The position numbers and the translations under genes are program-made. A DNA stretch of 64,000 bases, taken from contig NZ_ASWO01000001.1 of the NCBI RefSeq assembly GCF_000407605.1, forward strand, positions 496,001-560,000. The letters are read 5' to 3'. Below the pieces are notes generated by a model. The model was given only the letters and a program-made list of their open reading frames with translations. It had not been told where the DNA came from and did not search any database. This stretch comes from Enterococcus sulfureus ATCC 49903 (GTDB taxonomy: Bacteria > Bacillota > Bacilli > Lactobacillales > Enterococcaceae). This document shows, in pieces, positions 8,251 through 18,593 of this stretch; within the stretch, counting starts at the first letter, position 1; every line of letters starts with the position of its first letter.

Positions 8251-8305
8251 TTGATCTCCCTACTTTCATTCTGAATTCTTTGAAAGTATACCATATCTAA
8301 AACGG

Positions 8306-8345
8306 AAAAAATGGTGCAATCTGACATTCGATTGCACCATTTTTT
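8306..8345. terminator. Bidirectional-type terminator after the GH1 gene
   Basis: A perfect 16-bp stem (8306-8321 with 8330-8345; core ATGGTGCAATC) has A-tract and T-tract flanks. It ends the minus-strand GH1 transcript just upstream of the lipoprotein promoter. Confidence 0.9.
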
Positions 8346-8346
8346 C

Positions 8347-9786
<1,440 letters not shown>

Positions 9787-9833
9787 CTATTTCACCTCAT
9801 ATAAGACTTATATTATTCTTTAGTGATAGATTT

Positions 9834-9862
9834 AGTATACGCGATAAAGCAAACGTTTGCAC
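9834..9862 (-). promoter_or_regulatory. GH1 promoter with overlapping cre site
   Basis: On the minus strand a -10 TATACT (9834-9839) is preceded at about 17 bp by a weak -35. AGCAAACGTTTGCA (9848-9861) is a near-perfect palindromic CcpA cre site lying on the -35, the classic position for catabolite repression. Confidence 0.8.
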
Positions 9863-9953
9863 GTTTTTTATAAATCGCTTTCTTTTGTTTTTTTAACCAA
9901 AAGAATATCCGTACATTTTGTGTTATTTTTTTAAAAACATTCATTTTTTCTAG

Positions 9954-9982
9954 TTGACTTTACTAAAAAAGCACGCTATAGT
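9954..9982 (+). promoter_or_regulatory. trp operon promoter
   Basis: TTGACT (9954-9959) and TATAGT (9977-9982) have 17-bp spacing. Transcription should begin near 9989 and run through the T-box leader. Confidence 0.85.
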
Positions 9983-9988
9983 TCTAAT

Positions 9989-10276
9989 CACAACTTCATA
10001 ACTCATGCAATACAAAAGAGAAGTAACATGATACTTGACCTTTTAAAGAGAGCTGCCACTAGTGAGAATGCAGTAAAGGCAAACATGCGAATGGGCTTTT
10101 GGCTATCGTGCTGAACACAGTGTCAGTAGGTGCGATCGGGTACTCCCGTTATAGAGAAAGGCCATTGTTAGATGGCTGATTCGAGAAGAATATAGTTTTT
10201 TTGCTGTATTCACATATGAGGTGGCACCGTGTAGCTTACGCCCTCAGTAGTCTTTGGACTACTGAGGGCTTTTTTG
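9989..10276 (+). ncRNA. T-box riboswitch leader of the trp operon
   Basis: The leader contains an AGAGAGC-type Stem I segment (about 10046-10052). The T-box motif GAGGTGGCACCGTG at 10219-10232 matches the conserved tRNA-acceptor-binding sequence. It is followed at once by a competing terminator (stem GCCCTCAGTAGTC at 10240-10252 pairing with 10257-10269, then seven T). Uncharged tRNA should stabilise the antiterminator and allow transcription of trpE. Two TGG triplets (10091-10093 and 10099-10101) in the Stem I region are candidates for the Trp specifier; I cannot tell which without folding. Trp specificity follows from the downstream genes. Confidence 0.92.
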
Positions 10277-10299
10277 CGCTTAAGAAAGGATGACCCCTA

Positions 10300-11661
10300 T
10301 TGAAAACAATCGATACTATTTACCATACAACGCTTACGGACACTCAGCTTTATCGTCACGTAAAAACGAAACAAGCATGCTTGTTTCACTATACAACTCC
10401 ATCAAATGAACAGCTGAGTATCATTGGATTTGATCCAGTTTATCACTTAGCATTTAAAGAGCAACTCCTTACTGTAAACGGGGAATCGACACCCTGTCTC
10501 GATCCACTGTATGCATTAGAAGACTATACGTATACTGACGAAGCACCTCTGTTAGACCTTCCGTTTCAAGGAGGTGCTATCGGATATACAAGTTATGATC
10601 TAGCGTTTGTCTATGAGCCTTTGACCCATCAAGCAATCGATACTTTACAACTGCCGGATATGCAATTTTATCTATATGAGACCTTTATATTATTAAATGA
10701 AACGACAAACACAGTCTCGATCATCTGTAGCAATATGTACAGTCATGTTGAAGAAGCGGTTCTATCTAATAGACTACGATCGCTAAAAGAAGAACTAATA
10801 AGACTTGAACAACAAACCGAATATCCTGATCAAGCACTTGTCCCGATCGAATTTTCTAGCTCGATGTCCACTGCACAATTTAAAACGGTCGTTAACAAAG
10901 CGAAAGAATATATCAAAAAAGGAGATCTTTTTCAAGTCGTCCCTTCACAACGTTTAAGTGCTTCATTCACACAAGATGTTTTAAGTTACTATCACGAATT
11001 ATCCAAAGAAAATCCGACAACTTACCGATACTTGCTTTCTTTTCCAGACGTGGTCGTTGTTGGTTGTTCTCCAGAAACCTTGGTCAAAGTCGAGCAGAGA
11101 AATATCACCACTAATCCTATTGCAGGTACCAGAAAACGCGGAAAAACCTATTCTGAAGATCAAGAATTCGCACAAGATTTACTACAAGATGAAAAAGAAC
11201 GTGCCGAGCATCAAATGCTAGTCGATCTTGGACGAAATGATTTAGGGAAAGTCAGTCAGATTGGAAGTGTTCGTTTGCCATTATTTATGCAAATCAAACG
11301 TTACCACCATGTGATGCACCTTGTTTCAATCGTTCAAGCAACACTTTTAGAGTCTGCTCATCCAATCGATGCCTTAAAAGCAACACTTCCTGCCGGAACC
11401 GTTAGCGGAGCACCAAAAATTCGAGCCATGCAACGAATCTATGAATTTGAAGCAACGACTCGTGGAATCTACGCGGGAGGCATTGGCTTTTTATCTCATG
11501 ATCAACAACTCGATTTTGCGATTGCGATCCGAACCATGGTGATCAAAGATGATATCGCTCATGTTCAAGCTGGGGCTGGCATCGTATTTGACTCTGATCC
11601 TGAATTAGAATATCAAGAAACATTGAACAAAGCGAAAACATTACTGGAGGTGCTTGTATGA
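10300..11661 (+). CDS. trpE: Anthranilate synthase component I (453 aa)
   Basis: The start is TTG 10300 with AAAGGA at 10285-10290. The C-terminal chorismate-binding domain (about residues 185-450) carries the family motifs GDLFQVVPSQR, NPIAGTRKRG, DLGRNDLG, PAGTVSGAPKIRAM and GGIGFLSHDQQLDFAIAIRT. It makes anthranilate from chorismate using ammonia supplied by TrpG. At 453 residues it is at the short end for TrpE, and the N-terminal regulatory domain is compact. It is the first gene of trpEGDCFBA, with its stop overlapping the trpG start (ATGA). Expression is set by the upstream T-box. Confidence 0.95.
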   Translation: MKTIDTIYHTTLTDTQLYRHVKTKQACLFHYTTPSNEQLSIIGFDPVYHLAFKEQLLTVNGESTPCLDPLYALEDYTYTDEAPLLDLPFQGGAIGYTSYDLAFVYEPLTHQAIDTLQLPDMQFYLYETFILLNETTNTVSIICSNMYSHVEEAVLSNRLRSLKEELIRLEQQTEYPDQALVPIEFSSSMSTAQFKTVVNKAKEYIKKGDLFQVVPSQRLSASFTQDVLSYYHELSKENPTTYRYLLSFPDVVVVGCSPETLVKVEQRNITTNPIAGTRKRGKTYSEDQEFAQDLLQDEKERAEHQMLVDLGRNDLGKVSQIGSVRLPLFMQIKRYHHVMHLVSIVQATLLESAHPIDALKATLPAGTVSGAPKIRAMQRIYEFEATTRGIYAGGIGFLSHDQQLDFAIAIRTMVIKDDIAHVQAGAGIVFDSDPELEYQETLNKAKTLLEVLV

Positions 11662-12218
11662 TTTTATGCATCGATAATTACGATTCATTTACCTATAATC
11701 TTGTCCAACAAATCGATACGCATAACGTACAGATCTGTCGCAACGATGATCCAGAAATTTTTTCGCTTGCCGCACAAGCAGATGCATTGATCTTATCTCC
11801 TGGACCAGGTCATCCCAAAGAAGCCGGTGCTTTAGAAGAAATCATCCAAACATTTTATCAAACAAAACCAATTTTAGGGATTTGCCTCGGTCATCAAGCG
11901 ATCGCTGAAGTATTTGGGGCCACGATCGTCTCTGCTCCAAAAATCTTACATTGCAAACAATCACAGATTATATGTCAAGATAGCGTATTGTATCAACAGA
12001 CACCCATGCAACAACTAGTAATGCGGTATCATTCACTCATCGTCGACCCAACACAACTCACAGATAAATTTAAAGTGATTGCTGCTACGACTGATGGGCT
12101 GATCATGGGGATCGAGCATCGTGACTATCCTATTTTTGGCATCCAATACCATCCTGAGTCCATTGGTACACCTTATGGAAAAGACCTAATCGACAATTTT
12201 TGTCGTCTTATTGCATAG
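11658..12218 (+). CDS. trpG: Anthranilate synthase glutamine amidotransferase component (186 aa)
   Basis: A class I glutamine amidotransferase. The oxyanion motif is SPGPGHP, the nucleophile Cys is in GICLGHQA (about residue 78), and the His/Glu pair is in IQYHPESI near the C-terminus. It supplies ammonia to TrpE. The start overlaps trpE by 4 bp, suggesting translational coupling. It could also serve PabB, as amphibolic subunits do in some Firmicutes, but its position in the trp operon argues for the tryptophan role. Confidence 0.95.
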   Translation: MILCIDNYDSFTYNLVQQIDTHNVQICRNDDPEIFSLAAQADALILSPGPGHPKEAGALEEIIQTFYQTKPILGICLGHQAIAEVFGATIVSAPKILHCKQSQIICQDSVLYQQTPMQQLVMRYHSLIVDPTQLTDKFKVIAATTDGLIMGIEHRDYPIFGIQYHPESIGTPYGKDLIDNFCRLIA

Positions 12219-12233
12219 AAAGAAGGAATCGAT

Positions 12234-13250
12234 ATGAATGAATTACTTGAAAAATTATATGCACAACATCATCTAACACGAGAAGAAATGCAGCTGATTG
12301 CCACAAAAATGTTGGATGGTACACTTTCTGATCTCCAAATTAGTGCAGTCTTGATCGCGTTAAAAATAAAAACCATTACGCCTAGTGAACTAACAGGTTT
12401 AGTGACCGTCATGCAACAACACGCGATCGCTTTACCAGATGTTCCTTTTTCCTTAATGGACAATTGCGGTACTGGTGGCGATCATTTAAAAACGTTTAAT
12501 ATCAGTACCCTTACTGCATTTGTACTCGCTGCAGGTGGTATAAAAATGGCGAAACATGGCAATAAAAGTGTTTCAAGCCGCTCTGGTAGTGCTGATTTAT
12601 TGGCCTCTTTTGATTTGGAATTTACAAATGATCCGATGTTGATCGAATACCAATTAAAAACAGCTGGCATCACTTTTTTATACGCACCGGCATTTCACCC
12701 AATGATGAAAACTGTCGCACCGATTCGTACGGCATTAAATACGCCTACTATTTTTAACTTATTAGGACCGCTATTAAATCCCTATCCCCTAGATACCCAA
12801 TTGATGGGGACCTTTGATCCACACTCACTAGATTTACTACGCGACACTTTGATTCAATTAGGTCGTAAACAAGTGACTATCGTCCACGGCGCACTTGGAA
12901 TGGATGAAGCAAATTTAGCTGGACGCACCACATGTCTTTTATATCGTAACGGTGTAAAAGACATGATCACGTTCACACCAGAAGAAATGGGCTTTAAACC
13001 GTCTCCGATTCAGGCGATCCAAGTCGACTCGATTAAGCAAAGTCATGAACAAACATTAGCGATTTTACGTAATGAAGCCTCCGTCGCACTCGATACGGTT
13101 TGTTTGAATGCTGGTTTAGGATTTTTTACAGCAAATAAAGTGCCTTCGATTCAAGCAGGTATTCAATTTGCGCAACAATTGCTACGTGACGGTGCAGTAT
13201 ATGATACATTTACGCGCTTACTACATACTCAACAGGAGGTTTATGCATGA
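12234..13250 (+). CDS. trpD: Anthranilate phosphoribosyltransferase (338 aa)
   Basis: The typical PRPP-binding motifs are present: DNCGTGGDHLKTFNIST (about residues 75-91) and KHGNKSVSSRSGSADLL (about residues 104-120). NLLGPLLNP follows in the middle. The enzyme transfers a phosphoribosyl group from PRPP to anthranilate. Length is normal for the family. AGAAGGAATCG precedes the ATG, and the stop overlaps the trpC start. Confidence 0.96.
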   Translation: MNELLEKLYAQHHLTREEMQLIATKMLDGTLSDLQISAVLIALKIKTITPSELTGLVTVMQQHAIALPDVPFSLMDNCGTGGDHLKTFNISTLTAFVLAAGGIKMAKHGNKSVSSRSGSADLLASFDLEFTNDPMLIEYQLKTAGITFLYAPAFHPMMKTVAPIRTALNTPTIFNLLGPLLNPYPLDTQLMGTFDPHSLDLLRDTLIQLGRKQVTIVHGALGMDEANLAGRTTCLLYRNGVKDMITFTPEEMGFKPSPIQAIQVDSIKQSHEQTLAILRNEASVALDTVCLNAGLGFFTANKVPSIQAGIQFAQQLLRDGAVYDTFTRLLHTQQEVYA

Positions 13251-14008
13251 ATTTTTTAACTGAAATACTCACAAAAAAACAAGCGGAATTACAAGATTTA
13301 GAACCCGTTGTTCCTGTTGAAAATCCCATTTCACGTCCATCACTTGTAAACTTGTTAAGCCAGCATCCTAAACACGTACAACTGATCGGTGAAATCAAAC
13401 GAGCCTCTCCTTCAAAAGGTAGTATCAATGAACAAGTCGATATCAAAACTCAAGTCGCTCGTTACGAAGAAGCCAATGTTTGCGCGATCTCGGTATTAAC
13501 TGATCCTTATTTTTTTCACGGCTCGATCCAAGATCTTAAAACTGTCGCGAGTTTAACAACGCTCCCTTTATTATGTAAAGATTTTATTTTAGATGAACGG
13601 CAAATTATTCGTGCCAAACAAGCAGGTGCGAGTATCATTTTACTGATTGTCGCTTGTCTATCCAGCAAACGTTTAGCTGAATTATTTGCTTTTGCGACTA
13701 CTCTTGGTTTAGAGGTGCTCGTTGAAACACACGATGAAGCAGAGATCAAACAAGCACAAGCTTTACAGGCACCCTTGATTGGAGTTAATAATCGTAATTT
13801 AGAAACATTTGAGGTATCCCTCGAGGTGAGTGAGCGTTGTGCTCCATTGAAACAAGAACATTTTTATATCAGCGAATCCGGTTTTAAAACAGCTGAAGAT
13901 GTAAAACGCGTAGCACATGCCTATGATGCGATTTTGGTTGGTGAAACTTTAATGAGAAGTTTAGATATCAAAAAAACTGCACACGCACTGCAGGTGATCC
14001 GAACATGA
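13247..14008 (+). CDS. trpC: Indole-3-glycerol phosphate synthase (253 aa)
   Basis: A beta/alpha-barrel enzyme with the conserved LIGEIKRASPSKG (catalytic Lys, about residues 46-58), LLCKDFILDERQI, IGVNNRNLETFEV and SESGF motifs. It closes the pyrrole ring of CdRP to give indoleglycerol phosphate. It overlaps trpD and trpF by 4 bp at either end. TrpC and TrpF are separate proteins here rather than fused as in enterobacteria. Confidence 0.96.
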   Translation: MNFLTEILTKKQAELQDLEPVVPVENPISRPSLVNLLSQHPKHVQLIGEIKRASPSKGSINEQVDIKTQVARYEEANVCAISVLTDPYFFHGSIQDLKTVASLTTLPLLCKDFILDERQIIRAKQAGASIILLIVACLSSKRLAELFAFATTLGLEVLVETHDEAEIKQAQALQAPLIGVNNRNLETFEVSLEVSERCAPLKQEHFYISESGFKTAEDVKRVAHAYDAILVGETLMRSLDIKKTAHALQVIRT

Positions 14009-14604
14009 CGAAGATCAAAATTTGTGGGATCCAAACACCAGAAGATCTAGTTTACGCGACCGCTTACGGGGCGGATTATGTAGGATTTGTATTTGCAAAA
14101 AGCAAACGAAAAATCAGTGCACAAGATGCGCAAACACTAGTCAAACTTGTCCCGCATCCAGTAAAAACAGTCGGTGTCGTCGTCTCGCCTTCAATCAAAG
14201 AATTACGAGACATCCAGCGTATCATATCTCTTGATTTCTGGCAGATTCACGGCGAGATTCCCTCTCCCTATCCAAAAGATCTCGCTCCTTATATTGTCGC
14301 TACAACAGCCGATGATATTTCTTACCTTACACCGTATGATCAAGTATTAGTAGATGCGAAACAAAGCGGTCACGGAATTTGTTTTGATTGGGACACACTG
14401 GATATATCCAAAGTCCGTGCCAAAGAGGTTTGGATCGCAGGTGGACTAAATGCAGAAAATGTCAACGAAGCGATTCAACATTTTCATCCCACTGTAGTCG
14501 ATGTTTCAAGTGGAGTCGAAACAAATGAGAAAAAAGATCCTAAAAAAATCCGCGCATTTTGCCAAGCAGTCAAGGAGGAAACTTATGTACAATCAACCCA
14601 ATGA
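14005..14604 (+). CDS. trpF: Phosphoribosylanthranilate isomerase (199 aa)
   Basis: It starts [18 protein letters not shown], with the catalytic Cys in KICGI and the following [17 protein letters not shown] segment. [16 protein letters not shown] and VDVSSGVET complete the barrel. The general acid Asp is in LVDAK. It isomerises PRA to CdRP. Length is normal. The C-terminal codons contain the trpB ribosome binding site and start (20-bp overlap). Confidence 0.95.
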   Translation: MTKIKICGIQTPEDLVYATAYGADYVGFVFAKSKRKISAQDAQTLVKLVPHPVKTVGVVVSPSIKELRDIQRIISLDFWQIHGEIPSPYPKDLAPYIVATTADDISYLTPYDQVLVDAKQSGHGICFDWDTLDISKVRAKEVWIAGGLNAENVNEAIQHFHPTVVDVSSGVETNEKKDPKKIRAFCQAVKEETYVQSTQ

Positions 14605-15775
14605 ACAAGGATTTTACGGAGAATTTGGTGGACAATTCGTCCCTGAAACGTTGATGTATGCCTTAAAAGAATTAGAAGAAACCTATCGTGCTTCACAAAA
14701 AGATCCAGAGTTCCAAGCAGAATTAGCGTATTATCTCAAACAATATGTCGGACGTGAAAATCCACTATATTATGCCCAACGTTTATCACAAGAACTTGGT
14801 GGTGCAAAGATTTATCTAAAACGGGAAGACTTAAACCATACAGGGGCGCATAAAATCAACAACGCAATCGGACAAGTTTTATTAGCTAAGAAGATGGGGA
14901 AAAAGAAAATCGTTGCTGAAACTGGTGCTGGCCAACACGGGGTTGCAACGGCTACAGCTGCTGCTCTTTTTGGGATGGATTGTATTATTTTTATGGGTGA
15001 AGTCGACGTACAACGTCAAGAGTTGAATGTATTTCGCATGGAACTATTGGGGGCTAAAGTTCAACCGGTGACTTCTGGAAGTCATACCCTAAAAGATGCT
15101 GTAAATGAAGCACTCCGCTACTGGGTCGCACATGTTGAAGACACTCATTATATTTTGGGTTCGGTTTTAGGTCCGCATCCTTTCCCAGAAATCGTTCGCG
15201 ATTATCAAAGCGTAATTGGAAATGAAGCACGTGCTCAACTTTTAAAAAGTGAACAGGTCTTACCCGATATTGCTCTAGCTTGTATTGGTGGTGGGAGCAA
15301 TGCGATGGGACTATTTTACCCATTTTTAAATGATCCAGTACGCTTAATTGGAGTTGAAGCTGCTGGAAAAGGGCTAAATACAACTGAACACGCCGCTTCT
15401 TTAACCAAAGGAGAAATCGGAATTTTGCATGGAACCAAAATGCACGTATTACAAGATGAAGATGGTCAAATTCAAGAAGCGTTCTCAATTTCAGCAGGAC
15501 TTGATTATCCTGGAATTGGGCCAGAACATTCCTTCTTACATACAACAGACCGAGTAGAATACACGTCTGTTACCGATCAAGAAGCATTAGATGCCTTTCA
15601 CTTTTTAGCTAAAACAGAAGGAATCATTCCCGCTTTAGAAAGTGCACATGCTATCGCTGAAGTCATCAAATTAGCCCCTACTTTATCTAAAGAACAACGA
15701 ATCATCGTCTGCTTGTCTGGCCGTGGGGATAAAGATGTTCACCAAGTCAAACAGTATATGGAGGAAAAAGAATGA
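14585..15775 (+). CDS. trpB: Tryptophan synthase beta chain (396 aa)
   Basis: I placed the start at ATG 14585 ([21 protein letters not shown]) because AAGGAGG lies at 14572-14578 and the family begins here; longer in-frame starts inside trpF are unlikely. The PLP lysine is in [15 protein letters not shown] (about residue 83), the catalytic loop is ETGAGQHG and the PLP phosphate loop is [10 protein letters not shown]. It condenses indole with serine. The stop overlaps the trpA start by 4 bp. It belongs to the usual TrpB1 type. Confidence 0.96.
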   Translation: MYNQPNEQGFYGEFGGQFVPETLMYALKELEETYRASQKDPEFQAELAYYLKQYVGRENPLYYAQRLSQELGGAKIYLKREDLNHTGAHKINNAIGQVLLAKKMGKKKIVAETGAGQHGVATATAAALFGMDCIIFMGEVDVQRQELNVFRMELLGAKVQPVTSGSHTLKDAVNEALRYWVAHVEDTHYILGSVLGPHPFPEIVRDYQSVIGNEARAQLLKSEQVLPDIALACIGGGSNAMGLFYPFLNDPVRLIGVEAAGKGLNTTEHAASLTKGEIGILHGTKMHVLQDEDGQIQEAFSISAGLDYPGIGPEHSFLHTTDRVEYTSVTDQEALDAFHFLAKTEGIIPALESAHAIAEVIKLAPTLSKEQRIIVCLSGRGDKDVHQVKQYMEEKE

Positions 15776-16524
15776 AACTAGATGCGAACAAAAAGCAATT
15801 TATCCCTTATATTATGGCTGGGGCAAATGGATTAGATCGCTTAGAAAGTGAACTACGTTTATTAGAAAAACATGGAGCGACCGCAATCGAACTTGGCATC
15901 CCTTTTTCTGATCCGGTCGCCGATGGTCCAGTGATTGAGCAAGCTGGAATCAGCGCACGAAAAAAAGGTGTGACACTGCAAAAAGTTCTCAACTTTTTGC
16001 AACAACATACCTTTTGTGTTCCCATTATTTTAATGGGCTATGCAAATTCTTTTGTCCACTACGGGAGTTCAGCTTTAGCAAAAGCTCTAGAACACACTCA
16101 AGTTCAGGGCTTGATTATTCCAGACCTCCCTTATGAACATCGCGAACTGATCACAGCAGATTTACCAGATTCGATTACCTTGATCACCATGGTTTCACTA
16201 ACTAGTTCACCAGAACGTATTCAACTGTTAACTCAAGAGGCTACTGGTTTTATCTATGCCGTAACCCTCAATGGTGTCACTGGAAAACAACAAGCGCACA
16301 CCGAGCTTGCGCCTTATTTTCAAGCAATCAAACAGACAACTGCTATTCCTGTTTGTGCCGGTTTTGGAATCCATACTGCACAAGATGTAGCTTATTTTTT
16401 ATCTATCTGTGATGGGATCGTGATTGGTTCTGCTATTGTACAAAAATTGGCAACAGCTAGCCTAGAAGAAGTCGATAGTTTTTTAACAGAACTATTAGCA
16501 CCACTTCATCATCCTGTTTACTAA
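15772..16524 (+). CDS. trpA: Tryptophan synthase alpha chain (250 aa)
   Basis: A beta/alpha barrel with the catalytic Glu in [21 protein letters not shown] (about residues 39-59) and the Asp in [16 protein letters not shown] and GFGIHTAQD form the phosphate site. It cleaves indoleglycerol phosphate to indole for TrpB. It is the last gene of the operon. No obvious hairpin lies in the 2-bp gap to the convergent lipoprotein gene, so the transcript may run on into that gene as antisense. Confidence 0.95.
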   Translation: MKLDANKKQFIPYIMAGANGLDRLESELRLLEKHGATAIELGIPFSDPVADGPVIEQAGISARKKGVTLQKVLNFLQQHTFCVPIILMGYANSFVHYGSSALAKALEHTQVQGLIIPDLPYEHRELITADLPDSITLITMVSLTSSPERIQLLTQEATGFIYAVTLNGVTGKQQAHTELAPYFQAIKQTTAIPVCAGFGIHTAQDVAYFLSICDGIVIGSAIVQKLATASLEEVDSFLTELLAPLHHPVY

Positions 16525-16526
16525 GA

Positions 16527-17591
16527 TTATTGACTGATCTCACCTGTCATAAATTTCGCTAGTGGTTCAGCTAACTCATCTGAGATATCTGAAATCTCTA
16601 GCGTTTTCGCTTGATCAAGGATATCGTTTGCCATTTGTTTGCCTTTGACTGGGTCATCCCAATTTTTATCTTGAAAATGAGTCGGTATCGGGTAATCCAT
16701 AACGGTTCCATCTTCATTATTATGATACGTTACCATTCCTCCAGCTAAGGGAGAAGCTGTAATCACGGTCACAGGTTTATTGATCATGACACCTGTACTC
16801 CAGATTTGTAAAGAAGGTGCACTATATACATCTAATGCTACGAGTGCTTGCATCGCGCTATTGATCTGTTGTGCAGTGGTTAAATTATAATGCTTGATCC
16901 ATACTTTTGCAGCAAGTAGTTTACTATTTTCAATCGGTTGACTTAGCTTTGCGACTGTCATTTCACTAGTTGTTGTTTGCTCCGATACCACCGGTGTGCG
17001 TGCAATTTGAACAAATCCAGCTTGTAATTCTTTATTTTTTGTTTTGGTAAAATGCAACCGATTATCCGGCATCGCTTGGTTTTGCTCCGTGATCAATACT
17101 ACAGGTTCCTTTGTTTGAGTAAAGGCAAATAAATACAAATGCCCCCCGATAGTTCCCCCATCTACATCACAATAAACGGCTACAACATTATAATCTGCTT
17201 CGCCCAATCCATTTGTCGACCACGCAATCGTCGCCGTAACTTCATCGACGGCCATCGTATATTGACCAAAATCAGCGGGAAAATGCAATCCAGCATAATT
17301 TGAACTATGTGCTTCATCATAAGAGGTATACTGTTGATTCATACTTTCCCCCCACGTCTGCATGAAAGCCGCTAATTCTTGTTTTTTTTGTGCGTCCCAT
17401 AGAAGTGATACTGCTTGAGTTGTTTGCGTTGTTGTTTGCGTTGACATCGAACTTGTGGTTTCTTGTGGTTTAGAAGAAGTTGTACTCATTTGTGTTTGAC
17501 TTGTTGTCGTTGATTTTGTTGTCGTTGTTTGCGCACAAGCACTTAACGCAACACAAAAAATTGCTAATGTAATCCAATGAAATGTTTTCAC
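16527..17591 (-). CDS. DUF4767-type lipoprotein (354 aa)
   Basis: The start is set at GTG 17591, eight bases after AAAGGAG. This gives MKTFHWITLAIFCVALSAC, a lipoprotein signal with lipobox LSAC; an ATG 21 bp upstream has no properly spaced ribosome binding site. A Thr/Ser/Gln-rich tether follows to about residue 60. Next comes W-x3-K-x2-E-L-x2-F-M-x2-W-G-x2-M-x-Q-x-Y, the signature of the DUF4767 family of Lactobacillales lipoproteins, and then a second half of unassigned alpha/beta type. Surface anchored; function unknown. Monocistronic and convergent with trpA. Confidence 0.8.
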   Translation of the reverse strand: MKTFHWITLAIFCVALSACAQTTTTKSTTTSQTQMSTTSSKPQETTSSMSTQTTTQTTQAVSLLWDAQKKQELAAFMQTWGESMNQQYTSYDEAHSSNYAGLHFPADFGQYTMAVDEVTATIAWSTNGLGEADYNVVAVYCDVDGGTIGGHLYLFAFTQTKEPVVLITEQNQAMPDNRLHFTKTKNKELQAGFVQIARTPVVSEQTTTSEMTVAKLSQPIENSKLLAAKVWIKHYNLTTAQQINSAMQALVALDVYSAPSLQIWSTGVMINKPVTVITASPLAGGMVTYHNNEDGTVMDYPIPTHFQDKNWDDPVKGKQMANDILDQAKTLEISDISDELAEPLAKFMTGEISQ

Positions 17592-17662
17592 CTGTTTCGC
17601 TCCTTTATTCACCTTTACTTTTAGTATACGTGATTTTTAGAAGAACAGGAAAAAGAAAATAA

Positions 17663-17700
17663 AAAAAACAATCGTCTTTTTAACTAGACGATTGTTTTTT
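17663..17700. terminator. Bidirectional-type terminator after the GST gene
   Basis: A perfect 15-bp stem (AAAAAACAATCGTCT at 17663-17677 pairing with 17686-17700) lies immediately 3' of the minus-strand GST gene. Confidence 0.88.
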
Positions 17701-17704
17701 TTAT

Positions 17705-18490
17705 TTAATCAATTGATTGATAATCCGCATTCAATCCTTTTTGAACACCTGGACGTTCATTAATGCGCTGTGCCCATTCTAAAACATGAGTATACTCCTC
17801 CATATTTAAGAACTCATAAGACCCAGCATATAATTTATCTAATGCTAAGCGACCATACCATGACCAAATCGCAATATCCGCAATGGTATACTCATCACCT
17901 GCGATATACGAACGTTTAGCCAAAGTTTGATCCAATAGATCTAGTTGACGTTTTGTTTCCATTGTAAAACGATCGATCGCATATTCGATTTTTTCTGGTG
18001 CATAGTTGAAGAAATGACCAAAACCGCCGCCAACATAAGGACCTGAACCAATTTGCCAAAATAGCCAGTTCATCACTTCTGTACGCTTATGGATTTCTTT
18101 AGGTAAAAAGTGTCCAAATTTCTCAGCTAAATAAACTAAAATCGAACCGGATTCAAATAAATCTACACGTGGCGTTACACTTTGATCAAACATCGCTGGG
18201 ATTTTTGAATTTGGATTGATCGCTACAAAATCAGAACCAAATTGATCTCCTTCTCCAATATTGATCAAGTACAAATCATACTCTGCTTCTGTTACACCGG
18301 CTTCTTTTAACTCTTCAAACATGATTGTGGCTTTGATTCCATTTGGTGTGCCTAGTGAATACAATTGAAAAGGCGCTTTACCAATTGGTAATGTTTTCTC
18401 AAAACGGCTTCCAGCAGTGGGACGATTGCCGGTTTTATTTTCGTTTTCATCTTCCCATTTCCACACTTTAGGTACTTGATATTCTGACAT
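17705..18490 (-). CDS. yghU: Glutathione S-transferase-like disulfide reductase, YghU type (261 aa)
   Basis: An unusual charged N-terminal extension (residues 1-40) precedes a thioredoxin-like GST domain (about 41-130, FQLYSLGTPNGIKATIMFEEL ... NPNSKIPAM) and an all-helical C-terminal domain (about 140-255, with FWQIGSGPYVGGGFGHF and AGDEYTIADIAIWSWYG). This layout matches the nu-class YghU/YfcG proteins, which bind two glutathione molecules and reduce disulfide bonds. Lactobacillales of this type can make or import glutathione. AGGAGTGAT lies before the ATG. Monocistronic. Confidence 0.88.
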   Translation of the reverse strand: MSEYQVPKVWKWEDENENKTGNRPTAGSRFEKTLPIGKAPFQLYSLGTPNGIKATIMFEELKEAGVTEAEYDLYLINIGEGDQFGSDFVAINPNSKIPAMFDQSVTPRVDLFESGSILVYLAEKFGHFLPKEIHKRTEVMNWLFWQIGSGPYVGGGFGHFFNYAPEKIEYAIDRFTMETKRQLDLLDQTLAKRSYIAGDEYTIADIAIWSWYGRLALDKLYAGSYEFLNMEEYTHVLEWAQRINERPGVQKGLNADYQSID

Positions 18491-18593
18491 GGTATCACTC
18501 CTTGATTATAGTAAATCTATCATACTATGGAAGTTTGAATTTTAAAAAAGATAGGTATTCTCAACAGGCAGATAAATTTTTTTGATTGCTTAA

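Noticed and set aside
14501-14584. A longer TrpB start inside trpF
   Set aside because: The family begins at the [10 protein letters not shown] start, which has AAGGAGG in front of it; the upstream extension reads trpF codons out of frame.
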